DNA of 64,000 nucleotides from Bryobacterales bacterium (GTDB lineage Bacteria > Acidobacteriota > Terriglobia > Bryobacterales > Bryobacteraceae), in assembly GCA_016713735.1 (NCBI GenBank), contig JADJOP010000002.1, positions 62,001 through 126,000 on the forward strand. The letters run 5' to 3'. The notes beneath the pieces were generated by a model. The model saw only the letters and a list, made by a program, of their open reading frames with translations. It was not told the origin of the DNA and did not search any database. A program made the translations under genes and the position numbers. Below are positions 26,256 through 35,249 of the stretch, in pieces. How positions within the stretch are numbered: position 1 is the first letter of the stretch; each line of letters opens with the position of its first letter.

Positions 26256-29098
26256 TAGAAGCTGTACCTCATGCCGAACTGGAAGTTGCGGCCAGGGCGG
26301 GTGGCGGTGATGCGGCCGAAGTCGGCGGCGCCTTCGCGGTTGACGACGGCTCCCGTGCAGCCGGCGATGGAGCAGTTGGCGTTGAGGGTGTTCGTGAGAT
26401 TTTCCGATTCGGCGATCAGTTCCAGCGAGTGGCGGTCACCGAAACGAATACGGCGCGTGAGGCGGAAGTCGACTTGGAAGAAGCGCGGGCCCTGAAAGCC
26501 ATTGAACATGCGGAAGGGCGCTCGGTCGTTGATGACCAGGTCCTGGTTCAGGTCCTGTCCGACGGTGGCGTTGATGGGATAGCCGGAGTTAAAGAAGACC
26601 ACCGAGGAGAGCTCGAAGCCGTTGAACCACTTCATGGCCGGTGTGTCGAATTCAGGCGCCCAGAGCTGCTGCAGAATCCAGTTATGCCGCACATCGGCGT
26701 TGGCGTTGCCTTTGTCAATGCCGCGGTTGGAAGGGTCGGTGAGAGAGCCGCCCTCCAGGTTGCCCTCGGCGATGGCGTGTGACCAGGACCAGGTGGTGGA
26801 GAGCTGCAATCCGCGGCTGAAGCGCTTGGTGATGGTCAGGTCGAGCCCGTTGTAGTTGTTGTTGGCGCCCGACTCCAACAGGTTGATGGCGCGGAAGCGG
26901 GAGTCGGGTCGTCCGGCCGAGCCGCGGTAGATGGGCCGCCCGTCGGCGAGGGTTCCGACAGGCGCGCTGAGGTTGATGTCGCGCGAGTAGGGGGCGAAGC
27001 GGTGGCCCCAGAAGCTGTACTGCAGGTTGACGGCGAGATTGCGCACGACCTCATGTTCCAGTTGGAGGCTGGCATTGTGACCATACATCACCTGCAGATC
27101 GAGTGCGAAGGCGGTGATGCTGGGCGGGGTCTGGAACGTGGGGTCGCCCGTGGCGAGGAGGTTGGGATAGAGCGGAGCGCGGGCGTCGGAGCCGGGGACA
27201 ACGTAGCTCAGCACTCGCCGGCCATTCACGAGCGCGCCGTTGGCGCTGTTGGCGAGACTGGGATTGTCGTAGAACATGCCATACCCGCCGCGAAGAACCG
27301 TGCGGCTGTTCGAGAAGGGCGACCAGGAGAAGCCGAAGCGGGGGGCGATGTTATTGGTGTCGTTATTCACGCGGCGAGACAGTTCATAGGGTGCCTGTTC
27401 ATCGAGCACGGGATTCAGCATGAGTTCGTAGCGCGCGCCGAAGTTGAGCGTGAAGCCCGGAGTGAGACGCCATTCATCCTGAACGAAGAAGTTGACGAAG
27501 TGATAGCGCAGCGCGACGGTGTTTTCGCCCAATTGCTGTTGAAGCTGAGTGTAGGTGTAGCGGCGCCCGGTGGCGGGGTCGATTTCGCCGGCCTGTGCGC
27601 GAAGAAACTGGTCAAGAGGAGTGACCGCGGGGCGACCTGCGGCGGCGGTGAGCCCGCCGAAGGTAAAGAGGCGGGTGAGGGCGCTGGTGATGTCAAACGA
27701 TGTCGTCTGGTAGTCGATGCCGGCCTTGATCGTGTTGCGGCCGCGGGTCAAGGTGATGTTGTCGATGATCTGGGTGGAGGTTTCCACGCTGTTGGAACCA
27801 GCCAGCGGATTGACGCCGAAGTTGGCCACGCCCGTGATGTTGATCTGGGCGCCATTGGGCTGGCCGGGGACGTAGGTGCCGCGGCCTTCGGCGCGGCGGT
27901 TGATGCCGAAGCGCAGCTCGTTGATCAGGCTGGGAGAGACGACGGTGGCCAATTGGGCGGCGCCTCCGTTCATGCGGTCCTCGAAGGTGAGACTGCGGCT
28001 GATGGCGGTGAGGCCGCCGCCGCCGCCGGGCTGATCGTTGGTGAACCGGTTGTAGCGGAGGAAGCCGCTATTTTTCGAATTCAGGTAGAAGTTCAGTTTC
28101 GCGCTGGGGGTGTGGAACGTCTCGCCGAACGGCGAGTCGGCGAGGTCCGCGGGCGAGAGTTTGAGGGCGGCGGCTGCCGCTGGCGCGATGGTGACCGGTT
28201 GCGGAATCTTCAGCGGATTGAATTCGTCGTTGATGAAGAAGAAGAGCTTGTCCTTCTTCAGCGGGCCGGCAAGGTTACCCGCCACCATGTACCAGCTTTG
28301 GTTCGCTCTTCGCGCCGCCAGCGGTGAGCGGGCCGACGTCTCGACGGGGCGGTACAGGCCCATGCCGGAGCCGTGGAACTCGTTCGAGCCGGAGCGGCTG
28401 ATGACGTTGATCACACCGCCCGCGGCGCGCCCGAACTCGGCGCTGTAGGCGCCGGAGAGAACCTGCATCTCCTGGACGGATTCAGGCGTTGAGATCACGA
28501 GGCGAATCTGGCGGTTGGTGCGGCGCTGGGAGTTGTCCAGTCCGTCGACAGTCCAGGTGGAGCGGTTGTGACCGCCGAAGGTGAACTGCGTGGTGCCGAA
28601 GCCGGTGGAGGGGATGCCTTTCACGCCCGGACCGAGCAGGTGGAAGTTGTACACGTTGCGCGAGGTGATGGGCAGTTGGCGGACGGCGCGTTCATTGAGC
28701 ACCTCGCCCTGGGCAACCTCGCCAACCGCGACAAGGGCGGCATCGGCCGTGACGGTGACGGTTTCGGCGGCGGTGCCGACCTTTAGGACGATATCGACGC
28801 GCGCCTGCTGGCCGACGGCGAGGCGGATGCCGGTCTGGCGGAACTCGGAGAAACCGGCGGCTTCGGCGCGCAGTTCATATTCGCCGATGCGCAGCAACGG
28901 GAATCGGTAATAGCCATCACCGTTAGCGGTCGCTGCGGATTCGATGTTTGTTCGTACATTGCGGGCAACAACCTTGGCGACAGGGACGACGGCTCTGGAT
29001 TCGTCCAGGACATAACCATCAAGAGCGGCGTCGGTGGCGTTGGATTGTGCAAACAGAATGACAGGGAGAAATAGCAGTGCGCAAGCAAGTGACCTCAT
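26255..29098 (-). CDS. TonB-dependent receptor with carboxypeptidase-regulatory-like N-terminal domain
   Basis: 947-residue outer-membrane protein. Signal peptide MRSLACALLFLPVILFAQ, a CarboxypepD_reg-like beta domain (about residues 25-110: DGYVLDESRAVVPVAKVV), a plug domain (about 125-240: GHNRSTWTVDGLDNSQ) and a long beta-barrel ending in the aromatic FGMRYSF, the sorting signal of outer-membrane barrels. Such Oar/SusC-like receptors are numerous in Solibacter relatives. No TonB-box is obvious. The start is ATG 29098; in-frame sequence upstream to 29383 has no coding character. It leads an operon with an S1/P1 nuclease and a YdcF-like protein, suggesting uptake of nuclease products, but the ligand is unknown. 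Confidence 0.9.
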   Translation of the reverse strand: MRSLACALLFLPVILFAQSNATDAALDGYVLDESRAVVPVAKVVARNVRTNIESAATANGDGYYRFPLLRIGEYELRAEAAGFSEFRQTGIRLAVGQQARVDIVLKVGTAAETVTVTADAALVAVGEVAQGEVLNERAVRQLPITSRNVYNFHLLGPGVKGIPSTGFGTTQFTFGGHNRSTWTVDGLDNSQRRTNRQIRLVISTPESVQEMQVLSGAYSAEFGRAAGGVINVISRSGSNEFHGSGMGLYRPVETSARSPLAARRANQSWYMVAGNLAGPLKKDKLFFFINDEFNPLKIPQPVTIAPAAAAALKLSPADLADSPFGETFHTPSAKLNFYLNSKNSGFLRYNRFTNDQPGGGGGLTAISRSLTFEDRMNGGAAQLATVVSPSLINELRFGINRRAEGRGTYVPGQPNGAQINITGVANFGVNPLAGSNSVETSTQIIDNITLTRGRNTIKAGIDYQTTSFDITSALTRLFTFGGLTAAAGRPAVTPLDQFLRAQAGEIDPATGRRYTYTQLQQQLGENTVALRYHFVNFFVQDEWRLTPGFTLNFGARYELMLNPVLDEQAPYELSRRVNNDTNNIAPRFGFSWSPFSNSRTVLRGGYGMFYDNPSLANSANGALVNGRRVLSYVVPGSDARAPLYPNLLATGDPTFQTPPSITAFALDLQVMYGHNASLQLEHEVVRNLAVNLQYSFWGHRFAPYSRDINLSAPVGTLADGRPIYRGSAGRPDSRFRAINLLESGANNNYNGLDLTITKRFSRGLQLSTTWSWSHAIAEGNLEGGSLTDPSNRGIDKGNANADVRHNWILQQLWAPEFDTPAMKWFNGFELSSVVFFNSGYPINATVGQDLNQDLVINDRAPFRMFNGFQGPRFFQVDFRLTRRIRFGDRHSLELIAESENLTNTLNANCSIAGCTGAVVNREGAADFGRITATRPGRNFQFGMRYSF

Positions 29099-29178
29099 AC
29101 TAGGCCAGCGTAGAGACTCGCCATCAAAACGCCATGAAGAGCTGGTGACGATCGGGTCAACCAGCCTCGCGACGCCGG

Positions 29179-29583
29179 TTAGGGCTTGGCCGTGACAAAG
29201 CGAAGGCGAAGCGGTTTTGCGCCTTCCTTCACCGCGATCGGCTTGCAGACAAGCTGGACCGAAGCCGCTCCGGCGACAACGCGGGAAACGGTGCGGTCGG
29301 CATCGAGGGTCGTCATGACGAGAATCTGCGAAGAGGGCGCAAACAGTTCCACCACGCGCAGGCTTTCCCCGGCCGCTGCGCATTGCACCAGCAGTTCCTT
29401 GTCGTCCTTGAGCGCGGCCTGCATCTTCTGCACCTCGGCCATGATGAGGGCGGCCGGAGCTTCGATTGCGCCCGCGGCGGACTCCGGCTTGGCCTCCTGG
29501 CCGCGCACGTTGCCCAGCACCTCATCCACCTGTGCGCCCACTACCTCTTTCGCGATCTGCTTCGTGATGTCGCCGAGACTCAT
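29179..29583 (-). CDS. Small hypothetical protein
   Basis: 134 residues with no signal peptide or membrane segment. The N-terminal 30 residues (SLGDITKQIAKEVVGAQVDE) look helical; the second half is a beta-rich stretch. I do not recognise the family. It is convergent with nothing, lies 80 bases upstream of the TonB receptor in the same direction and is divergent from the DUF1080 gene. Coding is supported by the reading-frame composition and by the lack of a competing gene, not by homology. Confidence 0.55.
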   Translation of the reverse strand: MSLGDITKQIAKEVVGAQVDEVLGNVRGQEAKPESAAGAIEAPAALIMAEVQKMQAALKDDKELLVQCAAAGESLRVVELFAPSSQILVMTTLDADRTVSRVVAGAASVQLVCKPIAVKEGAKPLRLRFVTAKP

Positions 29584-29643
29584 GACTTCACAAGCGTACA
29601 GGATGCGTCAGGGCACGGTACGCCAGCGCCAATTGGTTAGCGT

Positions 29644-29649
29644 TACACT
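29644..29649 (+). promoter_or_regulatory. -10-like hexamer directly before a start codon
   Basis: TACACT ends seven bases before the ATG at 29657. No Shine-Dalgarno sequence is present, so a leaderless mRNA is likely if this is the -10. Confidence 0.4.
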
Positions 29650-29656
29650 AACACGC

Positions 29657-30301
29657 ATGAGAACGATTCCCTTGGCAGCGCTCGGCCTGCTGCTCGCCTC
29701 GTCAACCTTCGCTCAATCTCGCCCGCAACGCGCGCCGCTGCCGGGTGCTGACTGGGTTCAACTCTTCGATGGCAAGACTCTGACGGGGTGGACAGTGATC
29801 GGCAAGGAGAAGTGGGTGGTGGAGGATGGCACCATTCACGGCGAGGCGCTGGGCAAAGACTACGGCTACCTGCAGACCGAGAAGAAGTACGTCGACTTCC
29901 ACATGTCTCTGCGGTTTAAGTGCGAGGGGAAGGGGAATAGCGGGGTCTTCTTCCATGTCGACTTTAAGCCAGGAACGGCCGCGGTGAGCCAGGGCCTGCA
30001 GTTCGAGATCGACTGCAACATCAACCAGCACACCGGCGGCGTGTATGGCGACGGCCGGCAGTGGATCGTCTGGCCGGCCCCGGAGAAGGGCGGCGTGGTG
30101 CGCCAGTCGGACTGGAACGATTACCAGATCAAGGTCGAAGGCAATCGCTATGTGGCCGTGCTGAACGGTGTGGAGATGATCGATTTCACCGATCCCACGC
30201 CGAAGTCGTTCGACGGCTACATCGCCCTGCAATTGCATTCCGGCGGTGAGGGCAACATGCGGTTCAAGGACATCTACATTCGCGACCTGACGAAGCGGTA
30301 A
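29657..30301 (+). CDS. Secreted DUF1080 (3-keto-disaccharide hydrolase-like) protein
   Basis: 214 residues with signal peptide IPLAALGLLLASSTFAQ. The rest is a concanavalin-like DUF1080 domain: WVQLFDGKTLTGWTVIG, WVVEDGTIHGEA, GNSGVFFHVDF, YQIKVEGNRYVAVLNGVEM and IALQLHSGG. The family is abundant in Acidobacteria, Planctomycetes and Verrucomicrobia, and some members cleave 3-keto-glycosides. The next gene starts 16 bases downstream on the same strand. The start lacks a ribosome binding site; TACACT lies seven bases upstream. Frame upstream of 29657 is antisense to the small hypothetical gene and is not coding. Confidence 0.88.
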   Translation: MRTIPLAALGLLLASSTFAQSRPQRAPLPGADWVQLFDGKTLTGWTVIGKEKWVVEDGTIHGEALGKDYGYLQTEKKYVDFHMSLRFKCEGKGNSGVFFHVDFKPGTAAVSQGLQFEIDCNINQHTGGVYGDGRQWIVWPAPEKGGVVRQSDWNDYQIKVEGNRYVAVLNGVEMIDFTDPTPKSFDGYIALQLHSGGEGNMRFKDIYIRDLTKR

Positions 30302-30317
30302 GCCGAAGGCCCGGCGG

Positions 30318-31214
30318 TTGCTCGACCTCTTCTATACGGACCATTATGCGTTGCCGCTGCCCGAAGGGCACCGGTTTCCAAAGGACAAATACCGGCTGTT
30401 GCGCGAGGAGTTGCAGCGCGACAGCCGGTTTCGTTTTCACGCCGCCCCGCTTGCCGCCGCCACGGTCATCGCGCGGGCACATGACCCCGGCTATGTGCGC
30501 GCGTTTTGTGAAGGAGCGCTCGGCGCGGCGGCGATGCGCAAGATCGGCTTTCCCTGGTCGCAGGGGTTGGTGGAGCGAACGCTGGCCAGCGCCGGCAGTA
30601 CACTGGCAGCGGCTGATGCGGCGCGGCGGAGCGGGTTTGGCGGCACTCTCGCCGGCGGCACACACCATGCCTTCTACGCCGAGGGGTCGGGCTATTGCGT
30701 GTTCAACGACATCGCCGTGGCCATCACTTGGGCCCGCGACGAGGGGTGGGTGCGGCGGGTGGCGGTGGTCGATCTCGATGTGCACCAGGGCGACGGCACG
30801 GCCGCGATGTGCGCCGGCGACGAGCAGGTGATGACGGTGAGCGTGCACGGGAAAAACAACTTCCCGTTCCGCAAGCAGCGCTCGGTGATCGATATCGAAT
30901 TGGAGGACGGCGCCGGTGACGAGGAGTACCTGTCGAGCGTGGCCGAAGCGCTGCGCCACGCCGGCGGCTTCGCGCCTGAGGTGGTGTTCTACCAGTCCGG
31001 CGTGGACGCGCTGGCGAGCGACAAATTGGGGAAGTTGAACGTTTCGCCCGAAGGCATGGCTGCCCGTGACAGGGCGGTGTTCGAATGGGCGCGGGCGCTG
31101 GGCGTGCCGGTTGTGGTGACGATGGGCGGGGGCTATTCCGACCCCATCCAATTGACCGTGGCGGCGCACGCGGTGACGTATCGCACGGCGGCCGACCTGC
31201 TGGCCGCGGGCTAA
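30318..31214 (+). CDS. Histone deacetylase family protein (class IV/AcuC-like)
   Basis: 298-residue zinc-dependent amidohydrolase of the arginase/deacetylase fold. The charge-relay HH is in GGTHHAF, zinc ligands Asp and His are in DLDVHQGDG, the third ligand Asp is in YQSGVDALASD, and the final GGGYS supplies the transition-state Tyr. This is the pattern of HDAC11-like bacterial enzymes, which remove acyl groups from lysines, polyamines or acetoin-pathway proteins. The start is a TTG at 30318, with the family's YTDHY.LPLPEGHRFP region beginning at residue 6. It follows the DUF1080 gene and converges with the DUF2238 gene by four bases. Confidence 0.87.
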   Translation: MLDLFYTDHYALPLPEGHRFPKDKYRLLREELQRDSRFRFHAAPLAAATVIARAHDPGYVRAFCEGALGAAAMRKIGFPWSQGLVERTLASAGSTLAAADAARRSGFGGTLAGGTHHAFYAEGSGYCVFNDIAVAITWARDEGWVRRVAVVDLDVHQGDGTAAMCAGDEQVMTVSVHGKNNFPFRKQRSVIDIELEDGAGDEEYLSSVAEALRHAGGFAPEVVFYQSGVDALASDKLGKLNVSPEGMAARDRAVFEWARALGVPVVVTMGGGYSDPIQLTVAAHAVTYRTAADLLAAG

Positions 31215-31819
31215 CCGCGCGCCTTGCGCTCCATGGCACGGGCGTGAACGCCGGACAACAGCAGCAGCGACAGGCAGGCCCCGGTGGTGCACATAAACAT
31301 GTCCCACTGCGTGTCCCAGGGGTCGCCTTGCGTGCCGAGGAACGCCGTTGCCGACTCTCCGGTGGCCAGCGCAACCCACCACTCGACAAACTCATACACG
31401 GCGCTGAAGGCCAGCACGATGGCAACAATGATCGGATTCAGCCAGCGCGGCCGGGCGATGACGCCGAGGCGCAGCAGCACCTCGCGGGCAATCAACGCGG
31501 GCACAAAGCCCTGCATGAAATGGCCCAGCCGGTCGTAGTAGTTGCGCGCCAGTCCGAACTCATCTCGCAACCAGTTAAACAACGGCATCTCGGCGTAGGT
31601 GTACTTGCCGCCCACCATCAGCACGACGCAGTGAAGGGCGATCCACCAGTAGACAAAATCGGTGAAACGGAAGCGGTTCCACAGGCCCGCCACGATGGCC
31701 AGGCCCAACAGCGCGGGCGTCACTTCGAGAACCCAGGTGAAGGTATCGTGAGGGCGGTAGCCTGACCAGGCGAGCACTCCGAAAAACAAGCCGAGCATGG
31801 CTGCGTGCGGGCGGCTCAC
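31211..31819 (-). CDS. DUF2238 (YjdF-like) inner-membrane protein
   Basis: 202 residues with about six transmembrane segments. Family motifs are visible: NYYDRLGHFMQGFVPALIARE and AVYEFVEWWVALATGESA, then FLGTQGDPWDTQWDMFM. Function of the family is unknown. The GTG start at 31819 overlaps the stop of the pseudouridine synthase (GTGA) and has GGAAGAGG just upstream, so it is translationally coupled to that gene. The coupling carries no obvious functional meaning. Confidence 0.85.
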   Translation of the reverse strand: MSRPHAAMLGLFFGVLAWSGYRPHDTFTWVLEVTPALLGLAIVAGLWNRFRFTDFVYWWIALHCVVLMVGGKYTYAEMPLFNWLRDEFGLARNYYDRLGHFMQGFVPALIAREVLLRLGVIARPRWLNPIIVAIVLAFSAVYEFVEWWVALATGESATAFLGTQGDPWDTQWDMFMCTTGACLSLLLLSGVHARAMERKARG

Positions 31820-32781
31820 TGTGCCTCTTCCTTTTCACGTATCGCCACCAGCGAGCGCACCTCAGCGGTGGTGAGTTCGCGCCACGCGCCGATCGTCAGT
31901 CCGGCCAGCGAAATGGGCCCGATGCTGACGCGCACCAGTTTCAGCACCTTGCTGCCCACCGCCTCCACCATGCGGCGCACCTGGCGATTGCGGCCCTCCG
32001 TGATCGTGATCTCAAAATGCGTGTACTTCTCCGAGTCGCGCAATCGGGTGACAGCAGCGGGGCGTGTCGGGCCGTCTTCCAGGTTGAGGCCTTTGCGCAG
32101 CGACTCCAGTTGTTCGTCGCTGAGCCGCGACGAGGACTTGACCAGGTAGGTCTTGGGAACGTGCGAAATGGGGCTGGTGATGAAGTCGGCAAAGCTGGTG
32201 TCGTTGGTGAGAATCAGCAGGCCCGAGGTGTCCATGTCGAGCCGTCCCGCCGTGCCCACGAACCCCGGCACCCCCTTCAGCAGCTGGTACACCGTGGGCC
32301 GGCCCTCCGGATCTTTGTATGTGGTCAGGTAGCCTTTCGGCTTGTTCAGCAGGATGTAGAGCTTGGCCCCTTCGCGGACCGGCGCGCCATCCAGGGTCAC
32401 CTTGTCGCGCTTGGGATGGATCCACATGTCGATCGAGGTGACGGCGCGGCCATTCACCTTCACACGGCCTTCCCGGATCCAGTCAGTGGCCTCGGTGCGC
32501 GAACCGAGCCCCGCTTTGGAGAGGATGCGGTCCAGCGTCTTTTTCGCGCCGGGGGACGCCGATGTTGGGGGTGGCGCCGAGTCTTCGGTGTGGCGAGGAG
32601 AGCGGGCGGGGCGAACGGGGCGGGCAGGCGGAGCGGGGTCGCGCTGACTTGCCGCGGCCGGCGACCGGGGCGCCGTCGAGCCTCGCTGTGCGGCCGCTGC
32701 CGCCACCTTCGCGGCTTTGCCGGCCTTCGGCGGCTTCTTTTTCCTGGCCAGCAGTTTCTTGCCATAGTCGCGAGGACGCAT
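31816..32781 (-). CDS. RluB/RsuA-family pseudouridine synthase with basic N-terminal extension
   Basis: 321 residues. An N-terminal Lys/Ala/Pro-rich tail of about 80 residues precedes an S4 RNA-binding domain (about 83-130) and the catalytic domain with GRLDMDTSGLLILTND, where the first Asp is the nucleophile, then RNRQVRRMVEAVGSKV. Enzymes of this group modify one uridine in 23S or 16S rRNA. The ATG at 32781 is chosen because the frame further upstream is antisense to another gene. A TACCAT hexamer lies nine bases before it, with no Shine-Dalgarno sequence. The gene is followed by DUF2238 in a GTGA overlap. Confidence 0.87.
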   Translation of the reverse strand: MRPRDYGKKLLARKKKPPKAGKAAKVAAAAAQRGSTAPRSPAAASQRDPAPPARPVRPARSPRHTEDSAPPPTSASPGAKKTLDRILSKAGLGSRTEATDWIREGRVKVNGRAVTSIDMWIHPKRDKVTLDGAPVREGAKLYILLNKPKGYLTTYKDPEGRPTVYQLLKGVPGFVGTAGRLDMDTSGLLILTNDTSFADFITSPISHVPKTYLVKSSSRLSDEQLESLRKGLNLEDGPTRPAAVTRLRDSEKYTHFEITITEGRNRQVRRMVEAVGSKVLKLVRVSIGPISLAGLTIGAWRELTTAEVRSLVAIREKEEAQ

Positions 32782-32800
32782 ATACTTGTGATGGTATGCG

Positions 32801-33082
32801 ATGGGATGCATCCGCCGTGCTTCGGTCGTGGAGCGTGGGCGGGCCGGGATCCTCCGCCGTGCGGGTTCGGACGCAGGCCGTGTCCACGAGAGATTTTCGA
32901 AAGCGGAACGATCGAGCCTCGTTGCAGGCGCCTCGTCGACGCTGCGCGCAGGGGAGCGATCCGCGATGGAGACTGGGGCTGGGCACGACGACATGGCAGG
33001 GACATCAGGTGGCAGGATTGCGGCGACGTCGGATGCGGTGGAGTTCGACGCCGGACCGCCTGGGGTGTTGGTAGCGCAGTGA
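32801..33082 (+). CDS. Doubtful small open frame upstream of the HutI-like gene
   Basis: 93 codons, no recognisable domain, Arg/Ala/Gly-rich as expected for non-coding high-GC sequence. The only points in its favour are a GTGA overlap with the next gene (33079-33082), an arrangement used by ten other gene pairs here, and TATACT at 32781-32786 upstream. The stretch 32782-33078 may simply be the spacer between divergent genes. Confidence 0.2.
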   Translation: MGCIRRASVVERGRAGILRRAGSDAGRVHERFSKAERSSLVAGASSTLRAGERSAMETGAGHDDMAGTSGGRIAATSDAVEFDAGPPGVLVAQ

Positions 33083-34362
33083 GCAGACGGAGATCCCAAG
33101 GACCCGAGGCGACCGAGGCCCCGAGGACCATCCTGGTGCGTGGGGCGCGGCAGTTGTTGACCATGCGGTCCCATAACCAGCCAGTGCGCGGCGCCGAGAT
33201 GCGCTCCCTGGGCCTCATTGCCGACGGTGCGCTTCTCATCGTCGATGGCGTGATTCAAGAGGTGGGGCCGAGCCGACGCGTGGAAATGCTGGCGGCCGCT
33301 CGCGATGCGGAGGAACTCGATGCGTCGGGGCGGGTGGTGATGCCTGGCTTCGTGGATGTCCAAACGCATCCGCTCGCCCCGCCTGCGCCGCTCGACGACT
33401 ACGAGGCACGCTGCCTCCTCGGACGGTTCCCAGAGCCCGGCGAGCGCGCCCATATCGTGCTGGAAGCGGCACGCTCCATGCGCGGCTATTCCGCGCAGCG
33501 CCTGGAACTGGAAGGCAAGCGGCAACTCCGCGCCATGTGGCGCTATGGGACGACCTCACTCGGTGCGACCTCCGGCGCTGGTCTGGACGATGTGAGCGAG
33601 CTGCGTGCGCTTCGGGTGCTGGCCGGCCTGGATGAGAGGCCGGTGCGCATCGTTCCGAGCTTTGGCGGCGCGCTTGGCGTGGCCCCTGAATTCACCGCGC
33701 GAGCCGCCGAGTATGCGGAGTGGCTGAGCACCGATCTGTTGCCCCTGCTCGTCAGGAAGAAACTAGCGGACCGGGTGGATGTGGCCGTTGGCGGCGAGGC
33801 GCTGCCGGTTGAGGTGGCCGCGCGCTATGCGGCTTCGGTCCGGGCGCTGGGCATGGCGGTGCATGTGCGTGTCCGGGGCGATGTGGACCGGCTGCCTGAG
33901 GGCGCCGCCAGCGTCTCCGGCATCCGCCATTTGACGCATCCGCTGGGCCTGCTGGGGGGCAGCGACTCTGTGGCGGTGCTCACGCCCGGGGCCGGATTCC
34001 ACGGCGGCTGCGAGGAGGCCGAAGCGGCTCGCGAACTGATCGATGCCGGTGTGGCGCTGGCGCTCTCCACGGGCTATCATCCGCTGGAGAGTCCCACCCC
34101 CTCCATGCCGATGGTGATTTCGCTTGCCTGCTCCCGATCACGCATGTCGCCGGCCGAGGCGCTCACCGCCGCCACCATCAACGCCGCCCATGTGCTCGGT
34201 CTGGCCGCCGAAGCCGGTTCGTTGGAGGTGGGCAAATCGGCTGACCTGCTGATTATGAACGCGTCCGATTATCGTGAGATTCCCCTGCACTTCGGCGTGA
34301 ATCCCGTCGGGATGGCGCTGCGGCGCGGGCAGGTGATCTATCCGCGTCTGGAGTCGGTATGA
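33079..34362 (+). CDS. HutI-like (imidazolonepropionase-related) amidohydrolase with altered active site
   Basis: 427 residues. Overall pattern matches imidazolonepropionase: VVMPGFVDVQTH early, SGAGLDDVSELRALRVL, IRHLTHPL, VALSTGYHPLESPTPSMPM, AATINAAHVLG and the ending GKSADLLIMNASDYREIP with HFGVNPVG. Compared with the family as I know it, several catalytic positions differ: HTH is QTH, SGYGLD is SGAGLD, the GAH segment after the first barrel half is GAL, and STDFNPG is STGYHPL. The metal-binding His of IRHL remains. Either it hydrolyses another substrate or it is not an enzyme. GTG 33079 is the most likely start. Its stop overlaps the start of the formimidoyltransferase gene (ATGA), which ties it to histidine catabolism. 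Confidence 0.75.
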   Translation: MSRRRSQGPEATEAPRTILVRGARQLLTMRSHNQPVRGAEMRSLGLIADGALLIVDGVIQEVGPSRRVEMLAAARDAEELDASGRVVMPGFVDVQTHPLAPPAPLDDYEARCLLGRFPEPGERAHIVLEAARSMRGYSAQRLELEGKRQLRAMWRYGTTSLGATSGAGLDDVSELRALRVLAGLDERPVRIVPSFGGALGVAPEFTARAAEYAEWLSTDLLPLLVRKKLADRVDVAVGGEALPVEVAARYAASVRALGMAVHVRVRGDVDRLPEGAASVSGIRHLTHPLGLLGGSDSVAVLTPGAGFHGGCEEAEAARELIDAGVALALSTGYHPLESPTPSMPMVISLACSRSRMSPAEALTAATINAAHVLGLAAEAGSLEVGKSADLLIMNASDYREIPLHFGVNPVGMALRRGQVIYPRLESV

Positions 34363-35249
34363 GCGCCCGGCCCGAAGCGATGGTCGAATGCGTCCCGAAT
34401 TTCTCCGAGGGCCGGGATGCCGGCGTGGTGGCGGCTCTGGTCGCGGCGGTGAGCGGGGTGAGCGGCGTGTTCTTACTCGGCCAAACCGCCGACGTGGACC
34501 ACAACCGCTGCGTGCTCACCTTTGCCGGACCGCCCGAGGCCGTGCTCGATGCCGCGCTCGCCGCGGCGCGCGTGGCGGTTGAGCGCATCGATCTGGCTAC
34601 GCACACGGGTGTTCATCCGCGCATCGGCGCGCTCGATGTGCTGCCGTTCGTTCCCCTCGAAGGAGCTCCGATGGGGCTGTGTGTCGAACTGGCTGAACGT
34701 GCCGCGAAGCGCCTGTGGGAGGATCTCGGCGTGCCCTGCTTCCTCTACGAAGCAGCGGCGCGGACCGCGGTGCGGCGCAACCTGGCCTTTGTCCGGTCGC
34801 CCCGTGCCGGAGCGCCCGATGTGGGCCTGGGACGCCATCCCTCGGCCGGCTGCACGGCGGTGGGGGCTCGCAAGTTCCTCATCGCTTGCAACGTGAATCT
34901 GGCCAGCGGTGATCTTAGCGTTGCCAAGGCCATTGCCCGCGAAGTGCGGGAAAGCTCAGGCGGGCTTCCCTGCGTGAAGGCTCTGGGGCTCGAGTTGCAT
35001 TCGCGAGGCATCGTGCAGGTTTCCATGAACCTCACCGACTTTGAGGTGACTCCGCTCCACGTCGCGTTTCAAGCGGTGCGCGATGCGGCCGCGGCGCGCG
35101 GTGTTCGGATAGAAGGCAGTGAACTCATCGGCTTCATTCCCAGGCGGGCGATCGAGGCCGCGCGCGGCGTGGATCTGCGATGGGAGAACTTTCGCGACGA
35201 CATGGTGCTCGAAACGCGATGGGAGAGGGTGCGGAGTGGCGCCCTTTAA
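34359..35249 (+). CDS. Glutamate formimidoyltransferase (FTCD N-terminal type)
   Basis: 296 residues. Matches the transferase half of mammalian formimidoyltransferase-cyclodeaminase: VECVPNFSEGRD at the start, the catalytic-His region THTGVHPRIGALDVLPF, and GFIPRRAIEAA near the end. It moves the formimino group from N-formimino-L-glutamate to tetrahydrofolate, the last step of one histidine degradation route. No cyclodeaminase domain is fused. The start overlaps the stop of the HutI-like gene. hutH and hutU are not in the window. The 3' end is convergent with the hydrolase gene by four bases. Confidence 0.88.
   Translation: MSARPEAMVECVPNFSEGRDAGVVAALVAAVSGVSGVFLLGQTADVDHNRCVLTFAGPPEAVLDAALAAARVAVERIDLATHTGVHPRIGALDVLPFVPLEGAPMGLCVELAERAAKRLWEDLGVPCFLYEAAARTAVRRNLAFVRSPRAGAPDVGLGRHPSAGCTAVGARKFLIACNVNLASGDLSVAKAIAREVRESSGGLPCVKALGLELHSRGIVQVSMNLTDFEVTPLHVAFQAVRDAAAARGVRIEGSELIGFIPRRAIEAARGVDLRWENFRDDMVLETRWERVRSGAL

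Noticed and set aside
27002..28327. A 441-codon plus-strand open frame
   Set aside because: Antisense to the TonB receptor barrel; a phase effect of GC-rich codons.
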